Positions 27,085 through 35,831 of a DNA stretch of 64,000 nucleotides are shown in pieces. Both the position numbers and the translations under genes were made by a program. A model generated the notes under the pieces. That model did not search any database and had not been told where the DNA came from. It saw nothing but the letters and a program-made list of their open reading frames with translations. The stretch's first letter is position 1. The number at the start of each line of letters is the position of its first letter. Origin of the DNA: Streptomyces caelestis. Lineage in GTDB: Bacteria > Actinomycetota > Actinomycetes > Streptomycetales > Streptomycetaceae. The stretch spans positions 25,369 through 89,368 of the forward strand of contig NZ_LGCN01000197.1 of NCBI RefSeq assembly GCF_001279005.1, in the 5' to 3' direction.

Positions 27085-27873
27085 GTGAGAACCACCGCCG
27101 TCCGCCGTACCGTGCTCGCCGCCTCCGCCGCCGCGCTCGCCCTGCTCGTCACCGCCTGCGGTGGCTCCGGCGACGAGGACGAGGCCGGCGACGGCAAGGG
27201 CAAGGGCGACTCGACCGCCTCCGCCTCCGCCGCGCCGGCGGCCAAGGCGCTCACCGCCGCCGAGCTGGAGAAGGCCGCGCTGGCGCAGGCGGACGTCAAG
27301 GACGGCAAGGTGACGGAGGTGTCCGCCGCGGAGGACGCCTCCGCCGACAAGGTGAAGTCGAAGGACGCCGCCTGCCAGCCGCTCGCCCAGCTGCAGATGG
27401 GCGTGCCCGCGGGCACGCCGGCCGCCGCGGTGAAGCGGTCCTGGACGGGCGAGCCGCAGAAGCCGGCCGGGGACGTCAGCCCCGAGGAGGCCCTGCTCGC
27501 CGGGCTCGACGCGGAGAAGATGATCGTCACGCTCGCCTCCTACGAGGACGGCGGGGCCGAGCAGGTGATCAAGGAGGTGGAGGCCGCTGCCGGCACGTGC
27601 GCCGGAGGCTACGCCTACGACGCCATGGGCGAGGCCCTCAAGATCGTGTCGGTCGAGAAGACCGAGGCGCCCGGTGGCGGCGACGAGGCGGTCGCGGTCA
27701 CGGCGTTCATGGCCGCGGAGGAGGGCGTGAAGGCGCCCATGAAGCTGGTCGTCGCCCGCAAGGGCGCCACCGTCGCCTCCTTCACCGTCACCAACTTCGC
27801 CGCTGCCGCCACCGGCGAGGACTTCGACTTCCCGACGGCGGTCTCCGACGCGCAGCTCGGCAAGCTCGCCTGA
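27085..27873 (+). CDS. Putative lipoprotein of unknown function
   Basis: The 262-residue product has a signal sequence with lipobox LLVTAC, placing the lipidated Cys at residue 25 if translation starts at GTG 27085. A longer frame from 27013 would bury the signal and is rejected. After the Cys comes a Gly/Asp/Ala linker (GDEDEAGDGKGKGD), then a domain with two further Cys (DAACQPL, AGTCAGG) that may form a disulfide. The protein should sit on the outer face of the membrane. I do not recognise the domain. A terminator follows. Confidence 0.75.
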   Translation: MRTTAVRRTVLAASAAALALLVTACGGSGDEDEAGDGKGKGDSTASASAAPAAKALTAAELEKAALAQADVKDGKVTEVSAAEDASADKVKSKDAACQPLAQLQMGVPAGTPAAAVKRSWTGEPQKPAGDVSPEEALLAGLDAEKMIVTLASYEDGGAEQVIKEVEAAAGTCAGGYAYDAMGEALKIVSVEKTEAPGGGDEAVAVTAFMAAEEGVKAPMKLVVARKGATVASFTVTNFAAAATGEDFDFPTAVSDAQLGKLA

Positions 27874-27888
27874 CGCACCCGCGTTCCG

Positions 27889-27924
27889 TTCCCACCGGCG
27901 CCTCGCGCACCGGTGGGAATTTCC
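27889..27924 (+). terminator. Terminator between the lipoprotein gene and glmS
   Basis: TTCCCACCGG (27889-27898) pairs with CCGGTGGGAA (27910-27919), followed by TTTCC. The 10-bp perfect stem, 11-nt loop and T-rich tail fit a rho-independent terminator. glmS begins 57 nt later and therefore probably has a promoter in this short gap. Confidence 0.7.
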
Positions 27925-27980
27925 GTTTCCGGGCAGGCGAAGGCCTTTTCCGGTGGCCGACGGACCGTAGGCTGCCGAGT

Positions 27981-29828
27981 ATGTGCGGAATCGTGGGATA
28001 CGTGGGGCCACAGTCGGCGCTGGGCGTCGTGACGGCCGGACTGAAGCGGCTGGAGTACCGGGGGTACGACTCGGCGGGCGTCGCCGTGCTGGCGGACGGC
28101 GGCCTGGCCACCGCCAAGCGGGCCGGGAAACTCGTCAACCTCGAGAAGGAGCTGGCCGAGCGGCCGCTGCCGACCGGGACCACCGGCATCGGGCACACCC
28201 GCTGGGCCACCCACGGCGGTCCGACGGACGCCAACGCGCATCCGCACCTCGACAACGCGGGCCGGGTCGCCGTCGTCCACAACGGCATCATCGAGAACTT
28301 CGCCGCCCTGCGCGAGGAGTTGGCCGAGCGCGGCCACGACCTCTCCTCCGAGACGGACACCGAGGTGGTCGCACACCTGCTCGCCGAGGAGTTCTCCGGC
28401 TGCGCCGACCTCGCGGAGGCGATGCGGCTGGTCTGCCGGCGCCTGGAGGGCGCGTTCACCCTGGTCGCCGTGCACGCGGACGAGCCGGACGTGGTGGTGG
28501 GCGCGCGGCGGAACTCCCCGCTGGTGGTGGGCGTGGGGGAGGGGGAGGCCTTCCTCGCCTCCGACGTGGCCGCGTTCATCGCGCACACCCGGGACGCCGT
28601 GGAGCTGGGGCAGGACCAGGTGGTCGAGCTGCGCCGGGACGCGGTGACGGTCACCGACTTCGACGGCCGCGCGGCCGACGTCCGCGCGTACCACGTCGAC
28701 TGGGACGCCTCCGCCGCAGAGAAGGGCGGCTACGCCTCCTTCATGCTCAAGGAGATCGCCGAGCAGCCGAAGGCGGTCGCCGACACCCTGCTGGGCCGTA
28801 TCGACGGATCGGGCGCGCTCACTTTGGACGAGGTGCGCATCCCGGCGAACGTCCTGCGCGAGACCGACAAGGTCGTCATCGTCGCCTGCGGCACGGCCTT
28901 CCACGCCGGGCTGATCGCCAAGTACGCCATCGAGCACTGGACCCGGCTCCCCTGCGAGGTGGAACTGGCGAGCGAGTTCCGCTACCGGGACCCGATCCTC
29001 GACCAGCAGACCCTCGTCATCGCCGTCTCCCAGTCCGGCGAGACCATGGACACGCTGATGGCGCTGCGCCACGCCCGCGAGCAGGGCGCGCACGTGCTGG
29101 CGATCTGCAACACCAACGGCTCCACGATCCCGCGCGAGTCCGACGCCGTGCTGTACACCCACGCCGGTCCGGAGGTCGCGGTCGCCTCGACTAAGGCGTT
29201 CCTGACCCAGCTGGTCGCCTGCTACCTGGTCGCGCTGTACCTGGGCCAGGTGCGGGGCACCAAGTGGGCCGACGAGATCCGCGCGGTGGTGCGGGACCTG
29301 TCGTCGATCGCCGGTGCCGTGGAGCGGGTCCTGGAGACGATGGAGCCGGTCCGGGAGCTGGCGCGGTCGCTGGCGGGGAAGGACACGGTGCTGTTCCTGG
29401 GGCGGCACGTGGGCTACCCGGTGGCGCTGGAGGGCGCGCTGAAGCTGAAGGAGCTCGCGTACATGCACGCGGAGGGCTTCGCGGCGGGCGAGCTGAAGCA
29501 CGGGCCGATCGCGCTGGTCGAGGACGACCTGCCGGTGGTCGTGGTCGCCCCCTCACCGCGCGGCCGCTCCGTCCTCCACGACAAGATCGTCTCCAACATC
29601 CAGGAGATCCGGGCGCGGGGCGCGCGGACGATCGTCATCGCGGAGGAGGGCGACGAGGCGGTCGCGCCGTACGCGGACCACCTGATCCGCGTCCCGGCCA
29701 CCCCGACGCTGCTCCAGCCGCTGGTGGCGACGGTGCCGTTGCAGGTCTTCGCCTGCGAGCTGGCGACGGCGCGGGGCAACGAGGTGGATCAGCCGCGGAA
29801 CCTGGCGAAGTCAGTGACGGTGGAGTAG
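27981..29828 (+). CDS. glmS: Glutamine-fructose-6-phosphate aminotransferase (isomerizing)
   Basis: The 615-residue enzyme makes glucosamine-6-phosphate from fructose-6-phosphate and glutamine. Met1-Cys2 (MCGIVGYVGPQ) supplies the N-terminal nucleophile of the glutaminase half. GHTRWATHGGPTDANAHPH and VHNGIIENF follow. The synthase half has two SIS domains with ACGTAFHAGL, SQSGETMDTL and ELKHGPIALVE, ending AKSVTVE. The frame continues upstream, but ATG 27981 is required for the catalytic Cys. Its 3' end overlaps a convergent DUF397 gene by 40 nt. Confidence 0.97.
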   Translation: MCGIVGYVGPQSALGVVTAGLKRLEYRGYDSAGVAVLADGGLATAKRAGKLVNLEKELAERPLPTGTTGIGHTRWATHGGPTDANAHPHLDNAGRVAVVHNGIIENFAALREELAERGHDLSSETDTEVVAHLLAEEFSGCADLAEAMRLVCRRLEGAFTLVAVHADEPDVVVGARRNSPLVVGVGEGEAFLASDVAAFIAHTRDAVELGQDQVVELRRDAVTVTDFDGRAADVRAYHVDWDASAAEKGGYASFMLKEIAEQPKAVADTLLGRIDGSGALTLDEVRIPANVLRETDKVVIVACGTAFHAGLIAKYAIEHWTRLPCEVELASEFRYRDPILDQQTLVIAVSQSGETMDTLMALRHAREQGAHVLAICNTNGSTIPRESDAVLYTHAGPEVAVASTKAFLTQLVACYLVALYLGQVRGTKWADEIRAVVRDLSSIAGAVERVLETMEPVRELARSLAGKDTVLFLGRHVGYPVALEGALKLKELAYMHAEGFAAGELKHGPIALVEDDLPVVVVAPSPRGRSVLHDKIVSNIQEIRARGARTIVIAEEGDEAVAPYADHLIRVPATPTLLQPLVATVPLQVFACELATARGNEVDQPRNLAKSVTVE

Positions 29829-29998
29829 CCCTTCACCCCGTCCAGGAACGCGGAGAAGGCCCCGGCCGGGAAGGCGAGGGTCGCCCCGGCCGGGGCTTTC
29901 GAGTCGCGTATGCCCACGTGGGTGGAAGTGTTCGCGATCTCCACGCACTCGTTGCCGTCGCCTGGGCCCGAGTAGGACGACTTCCGCCAAGTGTCCAT
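29789..29998 (-). CDS. DUF397 protein
   Basis: The 69-residue product begins MDTWRKSSYSGPGDGNECVEIA and has GIRDSKAPAGATLAFP, the DUF397 pattern. ATG 29998 has GAGG 8 nt upstream and is preferred over GTG 30010. DUF397 proteins are small partners encoded beside WhiJ-like XRE regulators in Streptomyces, here immediately upstream on the same strand. The last 13 codons overlap the end of glmS on the other strand, which is unusual since both reading frames are intact. Confidence 0.85.
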   Translation of the reverse strand: MDTWRKSSYSGPGDGNECVEIANTSTHVGIRDSKAPAGATLAFPAGAFSAFLDGVKGYSTVTDFARFRG

Positions 29999-30006
29999 GG
30001 GGTTCC

Positions 30007-30843
30007 TCACAACTCCTTCGCCAGCCTGTGGATGAATTCACGTGACTGTTCAGGTCCGAGTGACGCGGTCTCCACTTTACGGAAACTCGTTCGGTAGGTG
30101 GTGAGCTGTGCCTCGGCGTCGAGGAAGGCCGAGCCGTGCAGCGCGTCGCGGACCACGGTGTCGAGCTTGGGCAGGGGGCCGCCCACGTACGTCATCGCGC
30201 TTGAGGCGCTGGCGAACCCGTCCAGGTCGAAGGGGATGACACGTACGGTGATGTGCTCCGCTTCGGAGAGTTCGAGGAGCCTGGCGAGCTGAGCCCTCGC
30301 GGTGGCACGGTCGCTGACCCTGATGCGCAGCGCCGCCTCGTGGATCAGTGCTTCGTACGGAATCGTGAACTGCTGGCGTGCTTTTCGATGCCGGATGCGC
30401 AACTCAAGTTCTTCATCAGTCAGTTCCGGCAGTCTGGACGAGAAGACGGCACGCGCGTACTCCTCCGTCTGCAAGAGGCCGGGCACGTAAAGGATCGCCA
30501 CATGGCGGAGGAACCGGGCGTGGTGTTCCAGCTCGGACAGGTCCAGGAACGACGTGGGGAGGAGGCCTCGGTACTCCTCCCACCAACCGCGTGTCCTGTC
30601 GGTGGCCATCGCCACCAGGGCGTCGATGAACGCACCGTCGGTGCAGGCGTAGTGAGAAGCCAGGCGGCGGACACGCTGCTCGCTCACGCCCGCCAGCGCC
30701 GACTCGATATGGGTGATCTGGGCGGGGCCCACGCCGAGCAGTCCGGCTGCCTGACGGGAGTTCAGTCCCGCGGCTTCACGGAGTCTGCGCAGTTCTGTTG
30801 CCAACCGCACCTGACGTGCTGTCGGTTCGCGCCTCTTCACCAT
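30007..30843 (-). CDS. XRE-family regulator with DUF5753 (WhiJ-like)
   Basis: The 278-residue protein has an N-terminal HTH with LRRLREAAGLNSRQAAGLLGVGPAQITHIE-like order (about 14-43). The DUF5753 domain follows from about residue 95 (YVPGLLQTEEYARAVF at 119-134, VRVIPFDLDG). Such regulators affect development or antibiotic production in Streptomyces. The specific target is unknown. ATG 30843 follows AGGAAGA. It forms a triad with the DUF397 gene below and the divergent HATPase gene at 31047. Confidence 0.88.
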   Translation of the reverse strand: MVKRREPTARQVRLATELRRLREAAGLNSRQAAGLLGVGPAQITHIESALAGVSEQRVRRLASHYACTDGAFIDALVAMATDRTRGWWEEYRGLLPTSFLDLSELEHHARFLRHVAILYVPGLLQTEEYARAVFSSRLPELTDEELELRIRHRKARQQFTIPYEALIHEAALRIRVSDRATARAQLARLLELSEAEHITVRVIPFDLDGFASASSAMTYVGGPLPKLDTVVRDALHGSAFLDAEAQLTTYRTSFRKVETASLGPEQSREFIHRLAKEL

Positions 30844-31046
30844 CGACTGGTCTTCCTAACGCGCTTGCAGGCGTGACTCGTTCGACGTCAGATTACGCGA
30901 CCGGCTTGCAGCGTCCCTAGATTTAGATCTACCGTCAGTGACGTGACGTAAGCGCAGCGGAAGCGCACCGTTCCGTCCTGCCACGACGGCTGCGGCACTG
31001 CCACCGCTCGTGAGTCAACCCCACCCCCACTGAACGGAGTTCACGC

Positions 31047-31460
31047 ATGCCCGAAAACGAGCCCTGGGAGTACTCCCTCTCCATTCCCAACGACCCCCGC
31101 GCGGTCACCGTCAGTCGCCGCACCCTCCGTCTCATCCTCACGATGCACGGGCTGATCGGGCTGGTCGACGTCGCCGAGCTGCTCGCGGCGGAGCTGGTCG
31201 CCAACGCCGTACGGCACACCAAGGGGCCGGCCGCTCTGCGGGTGCGCTGGGCGGCCGGCGTGCTGCGGATCGGGGCGTGGGACACCGACCCCGCACCGCC
31301 CGACGCGCCGCTGCCCTTCGAACGGTCCGCGGACCTCGGCTTGGAGGATGGGCGCGGACTGGCGCTGGTGCGGGCGTGTTCCGACCTGTGGGGCTGGCAG
31401 CCGCTGTCCCGGGACGGCAGCCGGGGGAAGCTGGTGTGGTGCGAGCTGGATGCCGTCTGA
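31047..31460 (+). CDS. Anti-sigma-type ATP-binding protein (AbaA-like)
   Basis: The 137-residue protein is a single HATPase_c_2 domain with the N-box ELVANAVRHTKG (about 52-63), the G1-type motif LRIGAWDTDP and EDGRGLALVRACSD near residue 100. Such RsbW-like kinases occur beside WhiJ/DUF397 genes in Streptomyces, and a sigma factor or partner switch is the usual guess. ATG 31047 has GGAG upstream. It is divergent from the XRE gene across 203 nt that include TAGATCTA (30924-30931). Confidence 0.85.
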   Translation: MPENEPWEYSLSIPNDPRAVTVSRRTLRLILTMHGLIGLVDVAELLAAELVANAVRHTKGPAALRVRWAAGVLRIGAWDTDPAPPDAPLPFERSADLGLEDGRGLALVRACSDLWGWQPLSRDGSRGKLVWCELDAV

Positions 31461-31892
31461 CGGGGTTCGCCCGTGACCATTGAGCCATTCGCATGGCCTC
31501 CCGGTGAGCCGCACGTCGGCCGTCCGATGGGGCAACGGCTCCCGCATCGTGCGCGGCCGCACCATCCGGCGGGACGCGATCTCCCGGGGCTCATGACACC
31601 CACCCTGCTGGAAACGGTGAGCATCCGGCAGATGAATGCCACTCACGCACTCGGATGAGCGGTACGTGCACACTCGAGGCCGAAATGCTTCCATTTCTCA
31701 GAGGGGCATGTGCCTCCCGGTCGGGCGGTCGAGAGGCATGCCCTGCGACGTGGTGCGGGCGGTCAGGCGCTTTGCGTTCCCGCACGCAATCCGCGGTCAT
31801 CTGCTGGGGAAACGGCAGTCCGCGAAGTGTCCCGCAGGGACGGACCGGAGACTCGGTCCGGCGGCCCAACCCGGCCAGCGGGTGGGGAACAC
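31461..31892. other. Spacer without recognised gene
   Basis: These 432 nt lie between two convergent genes. No frame has a ribosome site plus plausible product, and I see no clear hairpin terminator. The base composition is less G/C-rich than the core regions. It may be decayed accessory DNA. Confidence 0.3.
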
Positions 31893-32309
31893 TCAGGCGG
31901 CCACCACGAGCGCGGTGAACACGGCCACTCCCACCAGCAGGCCGAACAGCGCAGTGCCGACGTTGAGATCCGTGGCGACCTTGGCCTTCTGCGGCTTGTC
32001 CGGCAGATACAGAAGGCTGCGCGTCTCGCCGATCTCGGCCAGTGGCTGGCTGTGTGCCGTCGTCATGACGCGGGCAACCTGCCCGTCGGCCGCCGTGAAC
32101 TCGAATTCGCATGTGACGCTCGGTTTTGCGGTGCTGGGGTTTCGGTGCACGGCAACGCATACGCCGTCACATGTGACACCCCTTCTTATGAAGGGGACAT
32201 CGCGCCAAAGAAGCACCAGACAAGGGATGATGAAAAAGACGCCGATAAGTACGGCGGGTGCGACAAGTTTCACGACATCTCCCAAGGGTCGGCCAACAGG
32301 AGCCGGCAC
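31893..32309 (-). CDS. DUF3592-like membrane protein
   Basis: The 138-residue product (if GTG 32309 is the start, with GCGAGG 5 nt upstream) has a first membrane helix at about 15-35 (LVAPAVLIGVFFIIPCLVLL). An exposed middle with TCEFEFTAADGQVARVMTT and YLPDKPQKAKVATDLN follows, then a C-terminal helix. This two-helix layout with an extracytoplasmic beta-rich segment matches DUF3592. Role unknown. The frame is open further upstream to 32402, so the start is uncertain. It lies 220 nt after the next membrane gene on the same strand. Confidence 0.65.
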   Translation of the reverse strand: MPAPVGRPLGDVVKLVAPAVLIGVFFIIPCLVLLWRDVPFIRRGVTCDGVCVAVHRNPSTAKPSVTCEFEFTAADGQVARVMTTAHSQPLAEIGETRSLLYLPDKPQKAKVATDLNVGTALFGLLVGVAVFTALVVAA

Positions 32310-32529
32310 CGCAACCTCGCGAGGAGAGCTGTGACGGCGAGTGGTGCGACTTCCGGCCAGGGAGCACCCGTAAGGGCTGGTGAGGCGCCCGTGGAGACGC
32401 ACCGTGAACCGGAGTGCACGATCGAAGACGTCGGTGGTTCGGGTGAAGACCCACGGAATTCAACCGGTCGGGTAGGGGCGCAGCCGCAACCACCCGCGTA
32501 TCCGAGGTCACGCAACGAGACCTCCACCA

Positions 32530-33216
32530 TCATGAGAACGGCTGCGAGAACAACCAGAGGCCGGCCGGGATGCTCAGCAGGTCCACTAGCAGGACACCGA
32601 AGAAGATCCGGAACTCGGCAGGGTTCTGCGGCATTTCGTACTTCCCGTCTCTGCTCCGGAAGCGCCGCAGGGGCGCGAACCGTTCTCCTGGAGCACCGAT
32701 GACGATCTTCACCAAGAAGAGATAGCCGAACAAATATGCGGTACCGGTGAGGCATACCATCAGGAAAATGATGTTCACGTCTCCGTGGTAATTCGCGATA
32801 CCCGTGACGGTGACCCGTAACCAGGCGGAAAGCGCACCGACCGGCAGTGCGAGAAGGTGTACCAGCGCACCCCTGCTCGATGCATTCACCGAATACAGAA
32901 GGTAAGCGATCGCGGCGATGCCGGCGATGAATATCGAGAGGATCCCGAATCCCGTCCCGGCTGGACATCTCGGATATCCAATTTCCCCGCAGTTCCCGTA
33001 CCCGACGTTCCAGAGGCCGCGGGTCACGGCATAGACGCCGCCCCAGATTAATATGCCGAAAATCGGAGGCAGCGCGAACGTCAGAACGTTCACGTCACCG
33101 CTGTTTTGTTTTGTCCCCCCGGCATTCACGGGCGGAACACTACTGATCACCGGCCGCCCCGACAAGCCCTGCCCTTCCACTGTGCCCGACGCCGGCCGTT
33201 TCCAGGGCTTGATCAA
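32530..33216 (-). CDS. Membrane protein with NCG/CP motif
   Basis: The frame of up to 228 residues has about five membrane helices. A signature between helices 1 and 2 reads NCGEIGYPRCPAGTGFG. The gene at 34578-35177 has NCGPRIGVPCPSGTGYA at the same place, so the two are probably paralogues. A GTG start at 33129 is also possible and would remove an unlikely polar N-terminus (PWKRPASGTVEGQG). No function is recognised. The paired Cys before and inside the motif suggest a disulfide in the extracytoplasmic loop. Confidence 0.65.
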   Translation of the reverse strand: MIKPWKRPASGTVEGQGLSGRPVISSVPPVNAGGTKQNSGDVNVLTFALPPIFGILIWGGVYAVTRGLWNVGYGNCGEIGYPRCPAGTGFGILSIFIAGIAAIAYLLYSVNASSRGALVHLLALPVGALSAWLRVTVTGIANYHGDVNIIFLMVCLTGTAYLFGYLFLVKIVIGAPGERFAPLRRFRSRDGKYEMPQNPAEFRIFFGVLLVDLLSIPAGLWLFSQPFS

Positions 33217-33582
33217 GTTCCGTAGGTGTCCGGATCGTCGGTGATGCCCGGGACGGGGAGTGCTCGGTGGGGACGCGAACCGGTCACGGCGCCTGCCCTC
33301 CCGCCCGGTGTTACGCCGCGGGCGCCCGCCCGCAGGGCGACCCGGGGGCGCCGGTGCGCCGTCCGGCAGCCGCTCGGGGGAGCGGACCGGCTTGCCGGAG
33401 CCCTTGGGGGATGCGGCCGGTGTGTGCGGACGGTGCCGGACCGGGGTCCTCGACAGGAGAAAGTGGATTTTTCGCTGGGTGGTGAACCCATGGCGGCGCC
33501 CGCCCGTCTTGCCTCCCGCAATCGCTCAGGGAGCCACTGGCCGGCAGTGCGCGGCCGGTTTCCCCGACGTAAGGAGAAGCGT
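33217..33582 (+). repeat. Leader of the small secreted protein with duplicated segment (copy A)
   Basis: This 366-nt gap holds copy A (about 33295-33490) of a segment repeated at 34102-34295 with constant offset of about 806 nt. Shared blocks are GCCCTCCCGCC, ACGCCGCGGGCG, CGCCGGTGCGCCG-like sequence, TGCGGACGGTGCCG and GGGTGGTG. AAGGAG at 33571 near its end serves the gene at 33583. The promoter of that gene should lie within. Confidence 0.6.
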
Positions 33583-33867
33583 ATGAAGTCCTGGCGTTCC
33601 CGTACGGCCGCCGCGGCCCTGGTCGCCGCCGCGGCCGTCGTCCCCCTCACCGCGAGCACCGCCTCCGCCGCGGCGAGCCCTTCCGGGGGCTTCTCGGCGG
33701 CCGGCGGCGGGCTGTGGACGATACGTCCCATCGGTGGTACCTGGGGAACGCTCGCGGAGTGCGAAGCGGAGAAGGCGGAGTTCGCCAAGCAGAACACCAC
33801 GTACATGGCGCTCTATTGCATCCAGGACTCGCGGGGCGCTTGGGACCTCTGGGGTCTGCCCTTCTAG
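33583..33867 (+). CDS. Small secreted protein
   Basis: The 94-residue precursor has a clear signal peptide (KSWRSRTAAAALVAAAAVVPL, cleavage probably after ASTASA near residue 30). A mature part of ~64 residues contains WTIRPIGGTWGTLAECEAEK, two Cys and an aromatic C-terminus (GAWDLWGLPF). ATG 33583 follows AAGGAG closely, so this start is preferred over the longer open frame. Function unknown. The gene is flanked by a duplicated DNA segment and is followed by a strong terminator, which implies a one-gene transcription unit. Confidence 0.75.
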   Translation: MKSWRSRTAAAALVAAAAVVPLTASTASAAASPSGGFSAAGGGLWTIRPIGGTWGTLAECEAEKAEFAKQNTTYMALYCIQDSRGAWDLWGLPF

Positions 33868-34027
33868 CAGGGATGAGGTGACCCGTTCCGCAGAGGACCG
33901 GTGTCGTCCGGAGCCCGGTGTCAGCCGCACGGTTCCGCCGGTGCCCCGCCCGTGAACGGCGGCCACGCGTCGGCCGCCCGGGGCCGGAGGCATCGCAGGT
34001 GAAGGCCACTCGGGCGACGCCCCCGCA

Positions 34028-34070
34028 GCGGACCCTCCACCGGAGCGAACCACTCCGGTGGAGGGTCCGC
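34028..34070 (+). terminator. Terminator after the small secreted protein
   Basis: GCGGACCCTCCACCGGAG (34028-34045) and CTCCGGTGGAGGGTCCGC (34053-34070) form a perfect 18-bp stem with a 7-nt loop. No T-run follows, but the stability and position suit transcription termination. Confidence 0.7.
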
Positions 34071-34101
34071 TGACCGGCACCGCACACGGGCCGTCCCGCC
34101 C

Positions 34102-34295
34102 GCCCTCCCGCCGGCGTCACGCCGCGGGCGCTCTCCCACGGGGCGGCCCGGCGGTGCCGGTGCGCCGCCCGGTCTCCCGGTCCAGCCGCCCGGGGTGCGC
34201 TCGACCGGCGCCCCCAGAGATCTTCGGGAGTGCGGACGGTGCCGGGCCCGGAGGGGAGAGAGGAAACCGGATCTCTCGACGGGTGGTGGCGCCAG
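34102..34295 (+). repeat. Duplicated segment, copy B
   Basis: This is the second copy of the segment at 33295-33490, about 70 percent alike by eye, with shared blocks in the same order and near-constant offset. Copy A ends at a working gene. Copy B ends in a decayed stretch and a transposase scrap, so a second secreted-protein gene may have been lost. The gap 33868-34577 contains only this repeat, the terminator and the scrap. Confidence 0.6.
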
Positions 34296-34460
34296 TGTCC
34301 TCGCACCCGCGTCAAGCGGAGCCGTCCGCCGGCGTCCTCACCACGCAACGCTTCGGGAAGACTTCACGCCGACAGCCGCCGACGAGACCCGTCCGGATCG
34401 CCGGCCGGACCATCCTGTGATGGTCCGCGACCGTTCTGCCGCACACCCTGTCGTCGGACT

Positions 34461-34574
34461 CACCTGATCTGCGACGGACGCGGCACACCGCTCAAGGTCA
34501 TCACCGCCGCGGCCAACGTCAACGACGTCACCCAGACCCTCACCCTGGTCGACGGCGTCCCACCCGTCACGTGA
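34461..34574 (+). pseudogene. Transposase fragment (IS4/IS5 type)
   Basis: The stretch encodes HLICDGRGTPLKVITAAANV and NDVTQTLTLVDGVPPV, then a stop. This resembles the middle of DDE transposases of IS4/IS5-type elements common in Streptomyces. The first Asp in CDGRG is probably a DDE-region residue. Upstream and downstream parts and the terminal repeats are missing, so it is inactive debris. Confidence 0.75.
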
Positions 34575-34577
34575 GCC

Positions 34578-35177
34578 TCAGGCCAGTGCCGCTCCCGCAC
34601 AGCAGCCGAGGGCCGCGCCCGTCAGGCTCAGGGCGAGAAGGAGGTTGCGCGCGCGCTCCTCCGAGGGCCCCGATGCCGCCACCGTGCCGCCGCGGTCGAG
34701 TCGCACGCACCACAGCAACAAGGCGGTGCCCCATCTGCGGAACAGCCGGCGTCCGTACAGCACGCCGGGCAGCAGGGCGCTCAACAGGCCTATGACGGCC
34801 ATGACCACCCTGCTCTGGGACGTGTCGGCGATGAACGCGGCGGACCACAGGAAGCGGGCCCCGAGGACCGCACCCACCACGACGGGCACCACGGCGGCCG
34901 GCATGGGCCCGCGGACGCCCTCCCGCCACAAGTAGGCGAGCAGTACCAGCGCTCCGAAAACCGCCACCCACGGCCCCGCCAGCGCGTAGCCGGTGCCCGA
35001 CGGACACGGCACACCGATACGTGGGCCGCAGTTCTCGGCCCTTCCGGCGAATCCCCACATGAACATGAAGAAGCTGCTTACTCCACCTAGGATCAGCAGA
35101 TTGAGAACGAAAACGGTGATTCCGGACGTGAGCATATTGTTCGGAGCAGGCTCTTTGTCACGCACCTTTCCCCCCAT
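34578..35177 (-). CDS. Membrane protein with NCG/CP motif (second paralogue)
   Basis: The 199-residue product has about five membrane helices. The N-terminal helix VFVLNLLILGGVSSFFMFM is followed by the loop ENCGPRIGVPCPSGTG, homologous to that in the gene at 32530-33216. A helix pair, an Arg-rich cytoplasmic part (DRGGTVAASGPSEERARN) and a last small-residue helix follow. ATG 35177 lacks a good ribosome site, and GTG 35165 is an alternative start. No family is recognised. The gene lies 4 nt after a transposase scrap, convergent to it. Confidence 0.65.
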   Translation of the reverse strand: MGGKVRDKEPAPNNMLTSGITVFVLNLLILGGVSSFFMFMWGFAGRAENCGPRIGVPCPSGTGYALAGPWVAVFGALVLLAYLWREGVRGPMPAAVVPVVVGAVLGARFLWSAAFIADTSQSRVVMAVIGLLSALLPGVLYGRRLFRRWGTALLLWCVRLDRGGTVAASGPSEERARNLLLALSLTGAALGCCAGAALA

Positions 35178-35454
35178 TCATATGTACGCCGAACGCTACT
35201 GAACTTGCTCGGGTGATGCCGGGAGTGGTCGCGACCGCAGGGCGTGGAAGATTCCGAGGGCGGAGAGCCCGGGAGTCCGGCGAGGGGGTCCTCCGGGCGG
35301 TCCCGGCTCGGTGAAGCCCGGATCGCCGGGTCGGTGCGGGATTCGGGCCGTGGTCCGCGTCGAGGGCGCCTGGCGACCGATGAAGCGGCCCGGAGGCCGC
35401 GTGGCGGCAGGCACGCGCCCCGTCCGCCCCGCCCCGCCGCAATAAGGTGCCCGT

Positions 35455-35826
35455 ATGAGCATCATCGGAGTCGGGATCGACGTGGCCGAGGTCGAGCGGT
35501 TCGCGGCGTCGCTGGAGCGGACGCCCGCGCTGGGCCGGCGGCTCTTCCTGGAGAGCGAGCTGCTGCTGCCCAGCGGTGAGCGGCGCGGCGTCGCCTCGCT
35601 CGCCGCGCGGTTCGCGGCCAAGGAGGCGCTCGCCAAGGCGCTCGGGGCGCCCGCGGGGCTCCACTGGACCGACGCCGAGGTGTGGTGCGAGGACAGCGGG
35701 CAGCCCCGGCTGCGGGTGAAGGGGACGGTGGCCGCCCGCGCCGCCGAACTGGGCGTGCGGTCCTGGCACGTCTCGCTCAGCCATGACGCCGGGGTGGCCT
35801 CGGCGGTCGTGATCGCGGAGGGGTGA
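35455..35826 (+). CDS. acpS: Holo-[acyl-carrier-protein] synthase
   Basis: The 123-residue enzyme transfers 4'-phosphopantetheine from CoA to the serine of apo-ACP. The Mg-binding motif is [13 protein letters not shown] (about 4-16) and the second motif is [14 protein letters not shown] (about 51-64), with [18 protein letters not shown] at the end. Length is normal for AcpS. It is co-linear with core genes on both sides in actinobacteria. A small membrane ORF follows within 5 nt. Confidence 0.94.
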   Translation: MSIIGVGIDVAEVERFAASLERTPALGRRLFLESELLLPSGERRGVASLAARFAAKEALAKALGAPAGLHWTDAEVWCEDSGQPRLRVKGTVAARAAELGVRSWHVSLSHDAGVASAVVIAEG

Positions 35827-35831
35827 GGCCC

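Noticed and set aside
31473..31658. Small ORF after the HATPase gene
   Set aside because: No ribosome site and a basic low-information product.
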